Shown in pieces: positions 1 through 11,192 of a stretch of 64,000 nucleotides of DNA. A program made the position numbers and the translations under genes. The stretch lies in assembly GCA_022825235.1 (NCBI GenBank), contig JAJDYI010000086.1, positions 62,001 through 126,000 on the forward strand, given 5' to 3'. Every line of letters starts with the position of its first letter. Positions within the stretch are counted from its first letter, which is position 1. The notes beneath the pieces are model-generated. The model saw only the letters and a list, made by a program, of their open reading frames with translations. It did no database searches and was not told the DNA's origin. This stretch comes from Alphaproteobacteria bacterium. GTDB taxonomy: Bacteria; Pseudomonadota; Alphaproteobacteria; TMED109.

Positions 1-530
1 AGACCGTCCAGTCTGAGGTTGGATGGCACGGTGGCCTTGACCCATTCGTTGTACCGGCCAACGGCATCGTCAATCCGCTTGGCCCGGCCGATGTGCGCCG
101 CCACCGCCAGCGAGTTCGGCGCCGGCATCTCCTGCAGGCGCTCCTCAAGTGAACGCTCGACGTCTTCGGAAAGCTTGCGGCCGTCCTGGCCAAACAGCTT
201 GATGCCGTTGTCCTGCCACGCATTGTGCGAGCCCGAGATCATGACGCCCAGATCACACCGCATGGAACGGACCAGCATGGGAATCGCCGCCGTCGGGATG
301 GGGCCGACGAGGAACACGTTCATACCGATGGACAGGAAGCCGCTGGTCAGGGCCGTTTCCATCATGTAGCCCGACAGCCGGGTGTCCTTCCCGATGACGA
401 CGTGGTGGCGATGGTCGCCGCGCGTGAACTCCGCACCGGCAGCGATACCGATGCGCTGGACGAAGTCCGGTGTCAGCGGCGGCTCGTTGGCACGGCCACG
501 AATGCCATCGGTTCCGAAGATGCGTCCCAT
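1..530 (-). CDS. glmM: Phosphoglucosamine mutase, N-terminal 176 codons (gene cut by window start)
   Basis: GlmM converts glucosamine-6-phosphate to glucosamine-1-phosphate in the cytoplasm, feeding UDP-GlcNAc for peptidoglycan and lipid A. The reading frame starts at ATG 530 with [15 protein letters not shown], the family N-terminus, after a GGAAGGG-type ribosome site. The phosphoserine loop is seen as [15 protein letters not shown] with the catalytic Ser at residue 101, close to Ser102 of E. coli GlmM. The usual ASHNP reads GSHNA here. The frame is open to base 1, so the sugar-binding and C-terminal domains lie outside the window. It follows folP in the typical alphaproteobacterial order, but a plus-strand gene separates the two. 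Confidence 0.95.
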   Translation of the reverse strand, partial: MGRIFGTDGIRGRANEPPLTPDFVQRIGIAAGAEFTRGDHRHHVVIGKDTRLSGYMMETALTSGFLSIGMNVFLVGPIPTAAIPMLVRSMRCDLGVMISGSHNAWQDNGIKLFGQDGRKLSEDVERSLEERLQEMPAPNSLAVAAHIGRAKRIDDAVGRYNEWVKATVPSNLRLDG

Positions 531-602
531 AGCCCTTCCCGAAACGCTACTGTGGCGCCTTTCTACAGACGGGGCCGTGACCCGTAAACGGGAGCCCGGG
601 GG

Positions 603-1829
603 GTGTCAGGAATGAAAATTACTGCGATCGAGACCGTCTCGCATGCGCGTTTTCCCAACCTCCTGTGGGTGCATGTGCACACCGACGAGGGGATCACCGG
701 CTTGGGTGAGACCTTTTACGGGACGGGTTCCTCCGAGGGTCACATCCACGCATATGCGTCCAAGCTCCTGTTGGGCGAGGATCCGCTCCAGATCGACCGC
801 CACAGCAAACGGCTGGTGTCCTACATCGGACACTCCGGCTCCGGAGCGGAGGTCCGGGGCAATTCGGCATTGGATGTGGCGCTGTGGGACATCTGGGGAA
901 AGGCGACCGGGCAGCCCATCTACCAGCTCCTGGGCGGACGAAGCCGGGACGCCATCCGCGTCTACAACACCTGCGCCGGCTACCAGTACGTCCGGACCCA
1001 CTCCAAGCAGTCCACCGACAGCTTCAACCTGCCCGGCGATCAGCCGGAGGGACCGTACGAAGACCTTCAGGCGTTCCTGACCGATGCCGGCGCACTGGCC
1101 AAGAGCCTGCAGGCCATGGGCATCACGGGGATGAAGATCTGGCCGTTCGACTATGCGGCCGAAGCCTCCGGCGGACATTACATCTCGCCGGCAGACTTGA
1201 GCCGCGCAGTGGAGCCGTTCCGGAAGATTCGTGACGCCGTGGGCGACAGCATGGACGTCATGGTCGAACTTCACGCCATGTGGGACCTTCCGCAGGCCAA
1301 ACGGATCGCCGCGGCATTGGAGCCCTGCAATCCGTTCTGGTTCGAGGATCCGATCCGCATGGACAGTCTGCGGAGTCTGAAGGACTTTCGCGATTCCACG
1401 CGGGTTCCCACCACGGCCAGCGAAACCCTCGGCAGCCGGGGCCAGTTTCGCGAACTCCTGGAACTCGGCGCATGCGACTACGTGATGTACGACATCGGCT
1501 GGGTCGGCGGACTTTCCGAGGCCCGCAAGATCGCCGCAATGGCCGAAGCCTGGCATCGCCCGGTCGCGCCCCACGACTGCACCGGGCCGGTCATCTTCGC
1601 CGCTTCGGTCCACCACGTGATCAACGCGACCAATGCCCTGGTGCAGGAAGTGGTCCGCGCCTTCTACTACGGCTGGTTTCAAGAGGTCGTGACCGACCTG
1701 CCGCCGCTCGAGAATGGATTGCTGCGGCCGCTGGAAGGGCCCGGTCTCGGGCTGAATCTCCGGCCCGAGTTTCTCGACGACCCGGATTGCCGGGTGCGGA
1801 GAACGGACGCTCGCGGCACCACCGGGTGA
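603..1829 (+). CDS. Mandelate racemase/muconate lactonizing enzyme family protein (probable sugar-acid dehydratase type)
   Basis: This is an enolase-superfamily enzyme of about 405 aa; the family abstracts the alpha proton of a carboxylate using Mg2+. A capping domain fills the first ~125 residues, followed by the barrel. Candidate metal ligands are Glu222 in [10 protein letters not shown], Glu248 in FWFEDP and Glu274 in ASETLG. His324 in PVAPHD is the likely general base or acid. The His two residues after the first ligand resembles D-galactonate dehydratase-type members, so sugar-acid dehydration is likelier than racemisation, but the substrate cannot be read. GTG 603 has GGGAG 8 nt upstream; ATG 612 (MKITAIETV) is the start suggested by family alignment. 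It lies alone on the plus strand between folP and glmM. Confidence 0.85.
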   Translation: MSGMKITAIETVSHARFPNLLWVHVHTDEGITGLGETFYGTGSSEGHIHAYASKLLLGEDPLQIDRHSKRLVSYIGHSGSGAEVRGNSALDVALWDIWGKATGQPIYQLLGGRSRDAIRVYNTCAGYQYVRTHSKQSTDSFNLPGDQPEGPYEDLQAFLTDAGALAKSLQAMGITGMKIWPFDYAAEASGGHYISPADLSRAVEPFRKIRDAVGDSMDVMVELHAMWDLPQAKRIAAALEPCNPFWFEDPIRMDSLRSLKDFRDSTRVPTTASETLGSRGQFRELLELGACDYVMYDIGWVGGLSEARKIAAMAEAWHRPVAPHDCTGPVIFAASVHHVINATNALVQEVVRAFYYGWFQEVVTDLPPLENGLLRPLEGPGLGLNLRPEFLDDPDCRVRRTDARGTTG

Positions 1830-3055
1830 CGGGAGCGGCGGGGCCGGTTCGCCCGCAGACGGCCGAGCGCCCCGATTTGTCACCGGTTGTATCCGGCGCC
1901 TGGGGCAGCGCGGTTCCTCCGGTGGCCGGTTACCTGGCTGGCGGGGGCGTTCGCTTGACCTGGCCAGGGTGGTCGTTGCGATCTGGTCCCCCTTCGGCCA
2001 TCGATCGGCCGAGAGCCTCCCACACGCGCAGCGCTTGCCGGGTTTCCGCGACATCGTGAACACGAACCAGGTTTGCGCCCTGGCCGGCGGCATGGAGGGC
2101 GATCGCCAGTGAACCGCCGAGCCGGTCCGTGACCGGTGCTTTGCGGTCTAGGCGCCCGATGATGGACTTGCGGGATGCTCCCACCATGAGACCGTGACCC
2201 AGGCAGTGGAACATGGGTAGCCAGGTCAGGAGTGCCAGGTTATGGGCTTGGTTCTTTCCGAACCCGAGACCTGGATCGACGACAATCCGGTCGGGCGAAA
2301 GACCGGCTGCAAGGGCCCTCTGCACCGCTCCGGAAAGGTCTGCATAGACCTCGCACGGGGCGTGCCTGTAGTGCGGCCGGACCTGCATGGTCGGCGGAGT
2401 GCCGCGCATGTGCATCAGCACCACGGCCAGCCCCAGGCGTGCGACGGTTCGGGCGCTGTCCGGTGAATGCGATAAGGCCGTGACGTCGTTCACGATGACG
2501 GCGCCTGCGGCTGCGGCAGCCCGCATGGTCTCGGGATTGCGCGTGTCGACCGAGATCACCGCACCGTGTCGGTGCAACGCTTCGATGACGGGCACCACGC
2601 GCCGAATCTCGTCCGCCACCGGCACCGGCGCAGCTCCCGGCCGAGTGGATTCTCCGCCCACATCGAGGATGTCGGCGCCAGCCTCAAGCATGTCGCGTCC
2701 GTGCGCGATCGCCCGTTCTCGCGTCAAGTACCGGCCACCGTCGGAGAAGCTGTCCGGGGTCACGTTGACCACGCCCACGATGCGCGTGCGATCGAGCGCG
2801 ACACCTGCAAAGGGAGCGCGCGCGGACGTGAGGGCGTGGCGGTTTGCCCGATGCCGGTCGTCGTCTAGCGCGGACAGCGGCAGCGGGCTCAGTGACGGCG
2901 CCGTCTGGCCGGGGACGACTTCGTCGACGGCGGCAAATCCCATGGGACCGCCAGCCAAGGGCAGCCGTCCCGCGGCGGGATGGGCGAGGTGCGAGAGTTC
3001 CCGCGGTCGGAGCAGTACGGGGGTTGCGCCTTCCGTCAGCCGTCGACCAGGTGCA

Positions 3056-4972
<1,917 letters not shown>

Positions 4973-4979
4973 GGTGTCC

Positions 4980-6365
4980 TCAATGGCCAGCGTTCCGACT
5001 GGACCCGATCTCCGGTCTCGACGACACGGCGGCCAGCAGCCTGGATCGGGGGTCGAAAACGGCCTGTATCCTGTTGCGGAGACGTTTGTCCCGCCACCAG
5101 TTTAGGTGGGGCACGGCGGCCAATCCGTCAAGATCACGGAATGCCGGCAGTGTAGCAAGATGGGCACGGCACGCGCCGGGACCGGGTAATGGCCCGGGGA
5201 GAGAGCGGAGGTCGTCCGGGCCGAGGGCGCCGACCGTCAGATTTCCGCCCGGGATGTCGGTCGCGATCCGGAAGCGGTTGTCCCACACCGATTTCGGGAA
5301 CTGCAGGCGGATCGGGTCGGCGACGGCTCTCGGCTCCCGCATGACGATGAGCCGGCCGCTCTCCAGCGCGAGGACGGCGCCCCCGAGCGTGGACCTGCCC
5401 AGGGTGTCGCTGTTGATGCGATCGAGGATCCGTCGAAGGGACCGGGTGCGGGGCGGATAGCCTCGGCCTGTGACCGCCTGCACCACCGCCGCCACGGTCC
5501 GCAGGGCCAGCAGGTCTGGCAGGGCCATTAATGCAGTGTGCCCGATGGCAATGAATCCCAGCGGCGAGACGAACACCGAGTCGCGCAGACGCTCGGCGGT
5601 CGCGCGCTCGGCGAGAGCATCCAGCCGACGGAAACTCTTGGCTGCGCGAGCTAGCCTGGCGGGTGTCGGCAGGAGCAGGGCGGAGTTGCCCAGGAGGTTG
5701 CGGAGGCGGTTCCGGGTGTAGCGCATGTCCCGGTTGGACGGATCCTCCACGAAGGTGCCTCCGCGAAGTTCCAAGGTCGCGTGCAGGCGCGCCTTCGGGA
5801 CACCGAGGAACGGTCGCACGAGTTCGACCGTCTCCGTCGGGGTGCGCACGCGCATGCACCCCAGACCCTGGACACCGCTGCCCGCGGCGAGGCGCATGAG
5901 GAAGGTCTCGGCCTGGTCTTCGAGATGATGCGCGAGCAGGAGCTCGCTGACGCCGGCGCGCTGGCACCATGCGCCCATCAGTCCGTAGCGCGCCGCGCGC
6001 GCCGTTTCCTGAATGCGCCGTGTCACGGACCCGTGATGCCAGACCAGGGTCTGATGCCGCAAGCCGATTTCTCTGGCCCACGCCGCGACCGTGGCGGCCT
6101 CGGCCGCGGATTCGCGGCGGAGGCCGTGATCAACGGTCAGTGCGGTGATGGCCCCTCGCCGATTTCCCGCCCACGCTGCCACCAGGTGGGCCAGTGCCAT
6201 GCTGTCGGCTCCGCCCGAGACGGCGATAGCCAGGGAACTGCAGCGGCCGGGGGAGAGCCCGGCCGCTGCCGCCAGGCGCTCAAATTCTCCCGGCGCAATC
6301 GCTTGCGGCGCTGTCCGGGGGTCAGTTACAGCCAGCGCGCTCACGGCCGAGGACTGCCCGGTCAC
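4980..6365 (-). CDS. tilS: tRNA(Ile)-lysidine synthetase
   Basis: TilS attaches lysine to C34 of the tRNA(Ile) CAU anticodon so that it reads AUA. The N-type ATP pyrophosphatase P-loop SGGADS lies at residues 50-55, followed by TVDHGLR and the [16 protein letters not shown] segment typical of the family. At 461 aa it is of normal length. The longest start is GTG 6365, overlapping the end of cpoB by 44 nt; GTG 6344 is an alternative with a 23-nt overlap, and neither has a strong ribosome site. It sits between cpoB and ftsH in the conserved alphaproteobacterial order. Confidence 0.93.
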   Translation of the reverse strand: MTGQSSAVSALAVTDPRTAPQAIAPGEFERLAAAAGLSPGRCSSLAIAVSGGADSMALAHLVAAWAGNRRGAITALTVDHGLRRESAAEAATVAAWAREIGLRHQTLVWHHGSVTRRIQETARAARYGLMGAWCQRAGVSELLLAHHLEDQAETFLMRLAAGSGVQGLGCMRVRTPTETVELVRPFLGVPKARLHATLELRGGTFVEDPSNRDMRYTRNRLRNLLGNSALLLPTPARLARAAKSFRRLDALAERATAERLRDSVFVSPLGFIAIGHTALMALPDLLALRTVAAVVQAVTGRGYPPRTRSLRRILDRINSDTLGRSTLGGAVLALESGRLIVMREPRAVADPIRLQFPKSVWDNRFRIATDIPGGNLTVGALGPDDLRSLPGPLPGPGACRAHLATLPAFRDLDGLAAVPHLNWWRDKRLRNRIQAVFDPRSRLLAAVSSRPEIGSSRNAGH

Positions 6366-7125
6366 GCGTGCGCTTCGAAGCGTCGGGGAAGTCCGCTTCG
6401 AGGCGTTGAAAGGCTTGACACGCGTCGTCGTTCTCGCCGAGCGCCATCAGCGAGAGCCCCAGCTTGAGCAGGATGTCGGGAGCCTTTTGCTTGTCGGGAG
6501 CACTCCGGAACCCACGGGCGAACTCGGCTGCCGCTTGCTCGTACTGTTCACGCACGTAATGGCTTTCGCCAAGCCAGTAGTACGCGTTGTCCGTCAGGGT
6601 GCTGTTGGGGTAGTTGCGGATGAATTCACGGAAAGCAACCTCCGCCCCTGCGTAGTCCGCCAAGCCGAGCAACTCGTACGCCCGCCGGTAGCTGGCTTCC
6701 TCATCGTCGAACTGCGTGACCGGGACCGGCGGCGCTTCCGTGGCCGGTACCGGCTGTACTTCCGCTGGCGCAGTGTCCCCGGTTCCCGGCTCCTCGCCGG
6801 CACCGGCGGCCTGCACGGGCGCCTGCTCGGGCGCTGCCGCGTTCAGTTTCGCCTGCGCCTCCTCCAGTTGTCGAAGTTGTCCGCGAATCTGATCGAGGAG
6901 ATGACGGTTCTCCTGCATTGCGCCGGTTACGGCACGCAGGGAATCTTCGATTTCCTGCAGGCGCCGCGCTTGGCTCGCGATCGCTTCGGCCTGACGTGAC
7001 AGGGCCTCGAGCCTGGTCTCCAGTGCTTCGAGCCTCGCATCGTCCGCCTCCTGGGCAACGGCGGGACCGGCGAGAACTACGGCCCAGAGGCCCGCCGTTA
7101 CGACTGCTGCAGCGCGCCGGATCAC
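6322..7125 (-). CDS. cpoB: Cell division coordinator CpoB (YbgF), periplasmic TPR protein
   Basis: CpoB links the Tol-Pal system with septal peptidoglycan synthesis in E. coli. The 267-aa product starts with a signal peptide (hydrophobic stretch to AGPAVAQE, likely cleavage after AVA). A coiled coil follows (about residues 30-95), then a proline/alanine-rich linker. TPR repeats occupy the C-terminal half (YELLGLADYAGAEVAFREFI, NAYYWLGESHY, DILLKLGLSL). GTG 7125 is chosen because it overlaps the pal stop as GTGA and places the signal peptide at the N-terminus. A longer frame from 7164 would run inside pal. Confidence 0.92.
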   Translation of the reverse strand: MIRRAAAVVTAGLWAVVLAGPAVAQEADDARLEALETRLEALSRQAEAIASQARRLQEIEDSLRAVTGAMQENRHLLDQIRGQLRQLEEAQAKLNAAAPEQAPVQAAGAGEEPGTGDTAPAEVQPVPATEAPPVPVTQFDDEEASYRRAYELLGLADYAGAEVAFREFIRNYPNSTLTDNAYYWLGESHYVREQYEQAAAEFARGFRSAPDKQKAPDILLKLGLSLMALGENDDACQAFQRLEADFPDASKRTRDRAVLGRERAGCN

Positions 7126-7673
7126 GGATTGATGACGGTGATCGCGACCCGGTTCTGGCGCCAAGCGTCTTCGTTGTGGCCGGCGACTTCAGGGCGCTCC
7201 TTCCCATAGGAGAGCGTTGAAATCCGGTCGGCCGCTACCCCGAGCGAGACGAGATAGGTCTTGACGGCCTCGGCGCGACGTTCGCCGAGCGCGATGTTGT
7301 ATTCCCGGGTACCGCGTTCGTCGCAATGCCCCTCGATCGTGACCGTCAGCGCCGGAGCGCCAAGCAGGAGTTCGCTCTGCGCACGAAGCGTTGCTTCTCC
7401 CTCGACGCCGATGGTGCTCTTGTCATAGTCGAAGTGGACCCGGTCGCCAGCTTCGATCAGATCGACCTCAGCCTGCTCTTCAGGAGTCAACTGGGTGACG
7501 CCGGCTGTCTCCTCGGTTTCGATATCGATGTCCTGCTCGGTAATGTCGGTGAGATTCGTTCCATCCACGACTTCCGCCGGGCTGGCGGTCGGTTCTTGCT
7601 CGGACGGGCTGCCGCAGGCGGCAAGCGCCAGCGCCACGCCGAGGGCCACAAGGATTTGGGTAGGCCGATGCAT
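7122..7673 (-). CDS. pal: Peptidoglycan-associated lipoprotein Pal
   Basis: Pal is an outer-membrane lipoprotein that grips peptidoglycan and works with TolB during constriction. ATG 7673 gives a lipoprotein signal peptide with lipobox LAAC (Cys at about residue 19), then an acidic linker and a C-terminal OmpA domain. The domain carries HFDYDKSTI, EGHCDERGTREYNIALGERRA and the RVAI segment near the end. AGGA lies 8 nt before the ATG. The protein is 183 aa, normal for the family. It heads the minus-strand operon; tolB, tolA, tolR and tolQ, which usually precede it, are not in the window. Confidence 0.97.
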   Translation of the reverse strand: MHRPTQILVALGVALALAACGSPSEQEPTASPAEVVDGTNLTDITEQDIDIETEETAGVTQLTPEEQAEVDLIEAGDRVHFDYDKSTIGVEGEATLRAQSELLLGAPALTVTIEGHCDERGTREYNIALGERRAEAVKTYLVSLGVAADRISTLSYGKERPEVAGHNEDAWRQNRVAITVINP

Positions 7674-8044
7674 TGCTGAATCCTGCGTATCGTATGAGGC
7701 GATCACCGAGATAGTGGACGGGCGGGCGGAAGAATGCGGCCGCCGCGTCGAGGGACTCGTCCCGGCTTTCAGGACGATAAAAGAAAACTAGGGTGGCGAC
7801 AACGATTTGGGCACCCCCGCACCGCCGTGCGCGTTCACCCCAACACCGGCCCCGCTCCATCACGCCGCGGGGTGGAACCGGCGTGGCCCACGGGCCTGTG
7901 AGGGCGACCAGCTGCGACACAGGACGGGGCCGTGTCGTAGCCGTGGCAGGTCGCTGAACGCCGGCGGAAGCGCGCATGGTAGAACTAGGACAGCGGCGCC
8001 CCTGCCGACCTACCGACGCGACAGAGCCCACCGAGGACGAAGCG
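7674..8044. other. Divergent intergenic region between pal and the EctD-like gene
   Basis: This 371-nt stretch separates two divergently read genes. It holds the candidate pal promoter at 7774-7802 and a short AT-richer patch around it. No small gene with a credible ribosome site and protein-like composition was seen on either strand, and no tolB remnant was recognised. Confidence 0.5.
7774..7802 (-). promoter_or_regulatory. Putative sigma70-type promoter for the pal operon
   Basis: Read on the minus strand there is TTGTCG (7797-7802), a 17-nt spacer and TATCGT (7774-7779). It lies about 100 nt upstream of the pal start codon and points into the operon. The spacing is ideal, the hexamers are partial matches. 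No transcript data support it. Confidence 0.45.
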
Positions 8045-8857
8045 ATGACCGCACTTACCGACACCATGCGGCGGGATTTCGAAGACCACGGCTTCATCAT
8101 GCTGCCGGGCCTCTTCTCGGAGGACGAGATCGCAGCCGTGCGCGCGGAGATCGGGACAGTCGCGTCTCGGACGGGCCCGGAGGTCGTGTACGAGTTGGAG
8201 TCGGATTCCGTGCGGATGGTCTACGGCGCCCACCGCCACAACGAGGCGTTCAGCCGCCTTTCGCGCCATCCGCGATGGCTGGAGCCGGTTCAGGCCCTGA
8301 TGGGTGGGCCGGTCTACATCCACCAGTCGCGCCTCAACACCAAGGCCGCGTTCCACGGCGGGCCTTGGACATGGCACCAGGACTACGCCACCTGGTCGGA
8401 CCGCGACGGACTCCGGGAGCCCCGCGCCTTCATGGTCGCGATCCTGCTGGACGAGGCCAGTTCCGTCAACGGGCCGCTCATGCTGGTGCCGGGCTCCCAC
8501 CACCGAGGGTTGATCGCCACGGCCGAGGACAACCACGAATCGCCCAGCTACACGGTGTTCCAGATCAGCGAGGAGGATCTCGCGCAGATTGTCGCCACGG
8601 GCGGTATCGAGCCGTTCGTCGGCCCCCCCGGGTCAGTGCTGATCAGCCACGCCAACATCGTCCACGGCTCGGCGGGCAACATCACTCCCTGGCCGCGGCG
8701 CATCTTCTATCTCAACGTCAGCGCCGTCGACAACCCGCCCACCAAGTTCGAGCGTGCCGAGCATCTGTGTACGCGCGATTGGAGTGGGATCAGGCCTCTG
8801 ACTGACGACTGCCTCCTCACACTCGGGAGCGACACGCCGCCGCACCCGCCGGTGTAG
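8045..8857 (+). CDS. Phytanoyl-CoA dioxygenase (PhyH) family protein, ectoine hydroxylase-like
   Basis: A 270-aa Fe(II)/2-oxoglutarate dioxygenase. The iron triad is His111 and Asp113 in WTWHQDY plus distal His207 in IVHGSAGN, and the Arg pair near residue 218 (PRRIF) is the likely 2-oxoglutarate anchor. The segment YIHQSRLN...WHQDYATW...DG...NGPLMLVPGSHH follows the layout of ectoine hydroxylase EctD, whose signature reads WHSDFETWHxEDG. Several signature residues differ and no ectABC genes are nearby, so another hydroxylation substrate is quite possible. ATG 8045 is preceded by GAGG about 9 nt upstream. It stands alone, divergent from pal and convergent with the carboxylase genes. Confidence 0.85.
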   Translation: MTALTDTMRRDFEDHGFIMLPGLFSEDEIAAVRAEIGTVASRTGPEVVYELESDSVRMVYGAHRHNEAFSRLSRHPRWLEPVQALMGGPVYIHQSRLNTKAAFHGGPWTWHQDYATWSDRDGLREPRAFMVAILLDEASSVNGPLMLVPGSHHRGLIATAEDNHESPSYTVFQISEEDLAQIVATGGIEPFVGPPGSVLISHANIVHGSAGNITPWPRRIFYLNVSAVDNPPTKFERAEHLCTRDWSGIRPLTDDCLLTLGSDTPPHPPV

Positions 8858-9185
8858 GCCAACCCGGAGCCCCCCGGTCCGGCCGGACCTGCCGGACCGG
8901 GAACAGGAAAGCGCGCAGCTCCCTTCTTGAGGCCTCCCGGCGGCGCGTGTTCGAAACCGCTGCCCGGCACCGAGCCGCTGGACGGAACGGCGAGCCCTCC
9001 TGCCAGCGGTACCTGGCCCGTGACTGCTTCCCGCCGGTCGCCCATCACCCACGTTCTGCCGCCGCCGTGCAGTCGGCCGCCGCCCAGGGGTCTGGGAGCC
9101 GTCGGCGTTCGCTCAGGGTCGAGCCCGGGGACTGGCAGCAGTCTGCGCTGGTGGTGTCCGCGACCCTTCCGCCGAGGACCGGCCG
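8858..9185. other. Convergent intergenic region
   Basis: This 328-nt stretch lies between the 3' ends of the EctD-like gene and the biotin carboxylase gene. Apart from the 8873-8901 stem-loop nothing is recognised. The overlapping reading frames on both strands are arginine/glycine-rich frame shadows without ribosome sites. Confidence 0.5.
8873..8901. terminator. Stem-loop, probable bidirectional terminator
   Basis: CCCGGTCCGGC (8873-8883) and GCCGGACCGGG (8891-8901) form a perfect 11-bp stem with a 7-nt loop, 15 nt after the EctD-like stop codon and in the convergent gap before the carboxylase gene end. There is no T-run, so termination efficiency is inferred. Confidence 0.55.
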
Positions 9186-11192
9186 CTACTCGGGTTCCGC
9201 TTCGGCAAACTCCACGATCACGTCGTCGGCAGCGATGTTGTCACCTTCGCTGACGTCGACCCGTCGGATGACGCCGTCGCGTTCGGCCCGAAGCTGGTTT
9301 TCGGCCTTCATGGCTTCCACCACGGCTATTACCTGCCCCGCGCGCACCACGTCACCCGCGGCGACCGCAATCGAGAGCACCAGTCCCGGCATGGGGCTGC
9401 GCAGCTGATTCGAACCATCCGGCGGCACTTTCTTCGGCATGTGCACGGCGAGCGCAGCCGTTTCCGGCGTACGGACCAGGGCATGGGCAGTCACGCCTGC
9501 ATGCGTAAACGTCCATCCCTCCACCGCTGGGTCGACCTGGATGACCACCGGTTTCGCGTTCACCCGGCCGTGAAACAAGGGCTGCCCCGGTAGCCAGGTG
9601 CTTCTCACGGCCAGCTGGCGGCTGCCGACTTCCACATCGTATCCGCCCTCGGCTGCCGAGGCCCTGCAGGGGAGATCCTCATCCCCCAGCACGACGACGA
9701 CTTGCTGCGTGTGCGCCATCGGCCTGATTCTGGCCTCCTCGGTCAGGTATGCGAATGTGGCAGCGGCGGTGATCACGTCCCTGGTTTCTCCCTCGGGAGC
9801 GTTCGGCCGATAGCCGTCGGGGAACTCGGAATCGAGAAAGCCGGTGTCAAGCTCACCAGCCTCGAACCTGTCGGTCCGGGCCACATTGGCCAAGAACGCG
9901 ACATTGGTACGGGGCCCCCGGATGTAGAACCCGTCCAGGGCGGTCTGCATCGAGCGCACTGCATGTCGTCGATCACTGCCGAACGCCACTACCTTGGCAA
10001 TCATCGGGTCGTAATGCGAGGTGATTTCGGAACCTTCCACGACCCCGGTGTCAATTCGGAGGTCCTGTTGCCCGGCCGGGGACGGCACGACCATTCGGCG
10101 TATGCGCCCGATCGAGGGCACGAAACCCCGTTCCGCGTCCTCTGCATAAACCCTTGCTTCGATGGCCCAGCCGGTGGCAGGCCGCACATCCTGCTGGCCA
10201 AAGCGGAGCGGTTCGCCGGCGGCAATCCAAAGCATCTCCTCCACGAGGTCGACGCCGGTCACCAGTTCCGTCACCGGATGTTCGACCTGCAGGCGGGTGT
10301 TCATCTCGAGGAAATGGAACCCTCCCTCCGGATCGACGATGAACTCGACGGTACCTGCTGAGCGGTATCCGACTGCCCGGGCCAGCGCGACGGCCTGTGC
10401 CTCCATGCGCTCCCGAAGATCGGCATCGAACCGAGGCGCCGGAGCTTCTTCAAAGACCTTCTGGTGTCGGCGCTGGATGGAGCACTCGCGCTCGCCAAGC
10501 GAAATGCACTGCCCGTGCGCATCGGCGAGGATCTGAATTTCGATGTGGCGGGGATTGGGGAAGTAGCGCTCGACGAACACCCGCGCGTCGCCGAAACTGG
10601 ATTGCGCCTCGCCCGACGCCAGCGGGAACAGTTCGCGGACTTCGGCATCGTTGCCGGCTATGCGCATGCCCTTGCCGCCGCCGCCTGCAGCGGCCTTCAG
10701 CATCACGGGATAACCGATGGAGCCGGCCATGGCAGCTGCTTCGGCGCCGGTCGCCGCCGGCTTGGCGTTGCCGGGAACGACGTTGACGCCTGCACCGGTC
10801 GCGAGTTTCTTGGCGGCCAGCTTGTCGCCCATGATGTCGATGGCGTCGGCGGAAGGCCCGACGAAGGCGATGCCGGCTTCTTCGACGGCGCGGGCAAATG
10901 CCGCGTTTTCCGAGAGGAAGCCGTACCCGGGGTGGATGGCATCAGCCTTTGTCTTGCGCGCAGCGGCCAGGATGGATTCGAACCGTAGATAGCTCTGGCT
11001 AGCGGGAGCGGGACCGATCCCGATCGCCTCGTCCGCGATTTCCACGTGCAGCGCGTTCTGGTCGGCCTCGGAAAAGACGGCAACGGTCTTGATGCGCATC
11101 CGCTGGCACGTGCGGATGATTCGACAGGCGATCTCGCCCCGATTCGCGATCAGGACTTTCCGGAACGGCCGGGTCCGCCGGCGGGGCGTCAC
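9186..11192 (-). CDS. pccA: Acetyl-/propionyl-CoA carboxylase alpha subunit (biotin carboxylase + BCCP)
   Basis: A 668-aa subunit that carboxylates its own biotin with ATP and bicarbonate. The biotin carboxylase part begins [16 protein letters not shown], with the ATP-grasp loop [25 protein letters not shown] and the catalytic stretch [16 protein letters not shown] linker domain follows, then the biotinyl domain with SPMPG and EAMKAEN, where Lys629 carries biotin. GTG 11192 overlaps the stop of the beta gene as GTGA, so the two are translationally coupled. Domain layout matches the propionyl/methylcrotonyl/acetyl-CoA alpha class. Propionyl-CoA is the likeliest substrate given the PccB-like partner, but this is inferred. 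Confidence 0.92.
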   Translation of the reverse strand: MTPRRRTRPFRKVLIANRGEIACRIIRTCQRMRIKTVAVFSEADQNALHVEIADEAIGIGPAPASQSYLRFESILAAARKTKADAIHPGYGFLSENAAFARAVEEAGIAFVGPSADAIDIMGDKLAAKKLATGAGVNVVPGNAKPAATGAEAAAMAGSIGYPVMLKAAAGGGGKGMRIAGNDAEVRELFPLASGEAQSSFGDARVFVERYFPNPRHIEIQILADAHGQCISLGERECSIQRRHQKVFEEAPAPRFDADLRERMEAQAVALARAVGYRSAGTVEFIVDPEGGFHFLEMNTRLQVEHPVTELVTGVDLVEEMLWIAAGEPLRFGQQDVRPATGWAIEARVYAEDAERGFVPSIGRIRRMVVPSPAGQQDLRIDTGVVEGSEITSHYDPMIAKVVAFGSDRRHAVRSMQTALDGFYIRGPRTNVAFLANVARTDRFEAGELDTGFLDSEFPDGYRPNAPEGETRDVITAAATFAYLTEEARIRPMAHTQQVVVVLGDEDLPCRASAAEGGYDVEVGSRQLAVRSTWLPGQPLFHGRVNAKPVVIQVDPAVEGWTFTHAGVTAHALVRTPETAALAVHMPKKVPPDGSNQLRSPMPGLVLSIAVAAGDVVRAGQVIAVVEAMKAENQLRAERDGVIRRVDVSEGDNIAADDVIVEFAEAEPE

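Noticed and set aside
606..2093. 495-aa minus-strand open frame
   Set aside because: It is antisense to the enolase-superfamily gene, runs into folP and has arginine/histidine-rich composition with no motif.
7807..8805. 332-aa plus-strand open frame over the EctD-like gene
   Set aside because: It is a shifted frame of the true dioxygenase gene, rich in Arg, Pro and Gly, with no family match.
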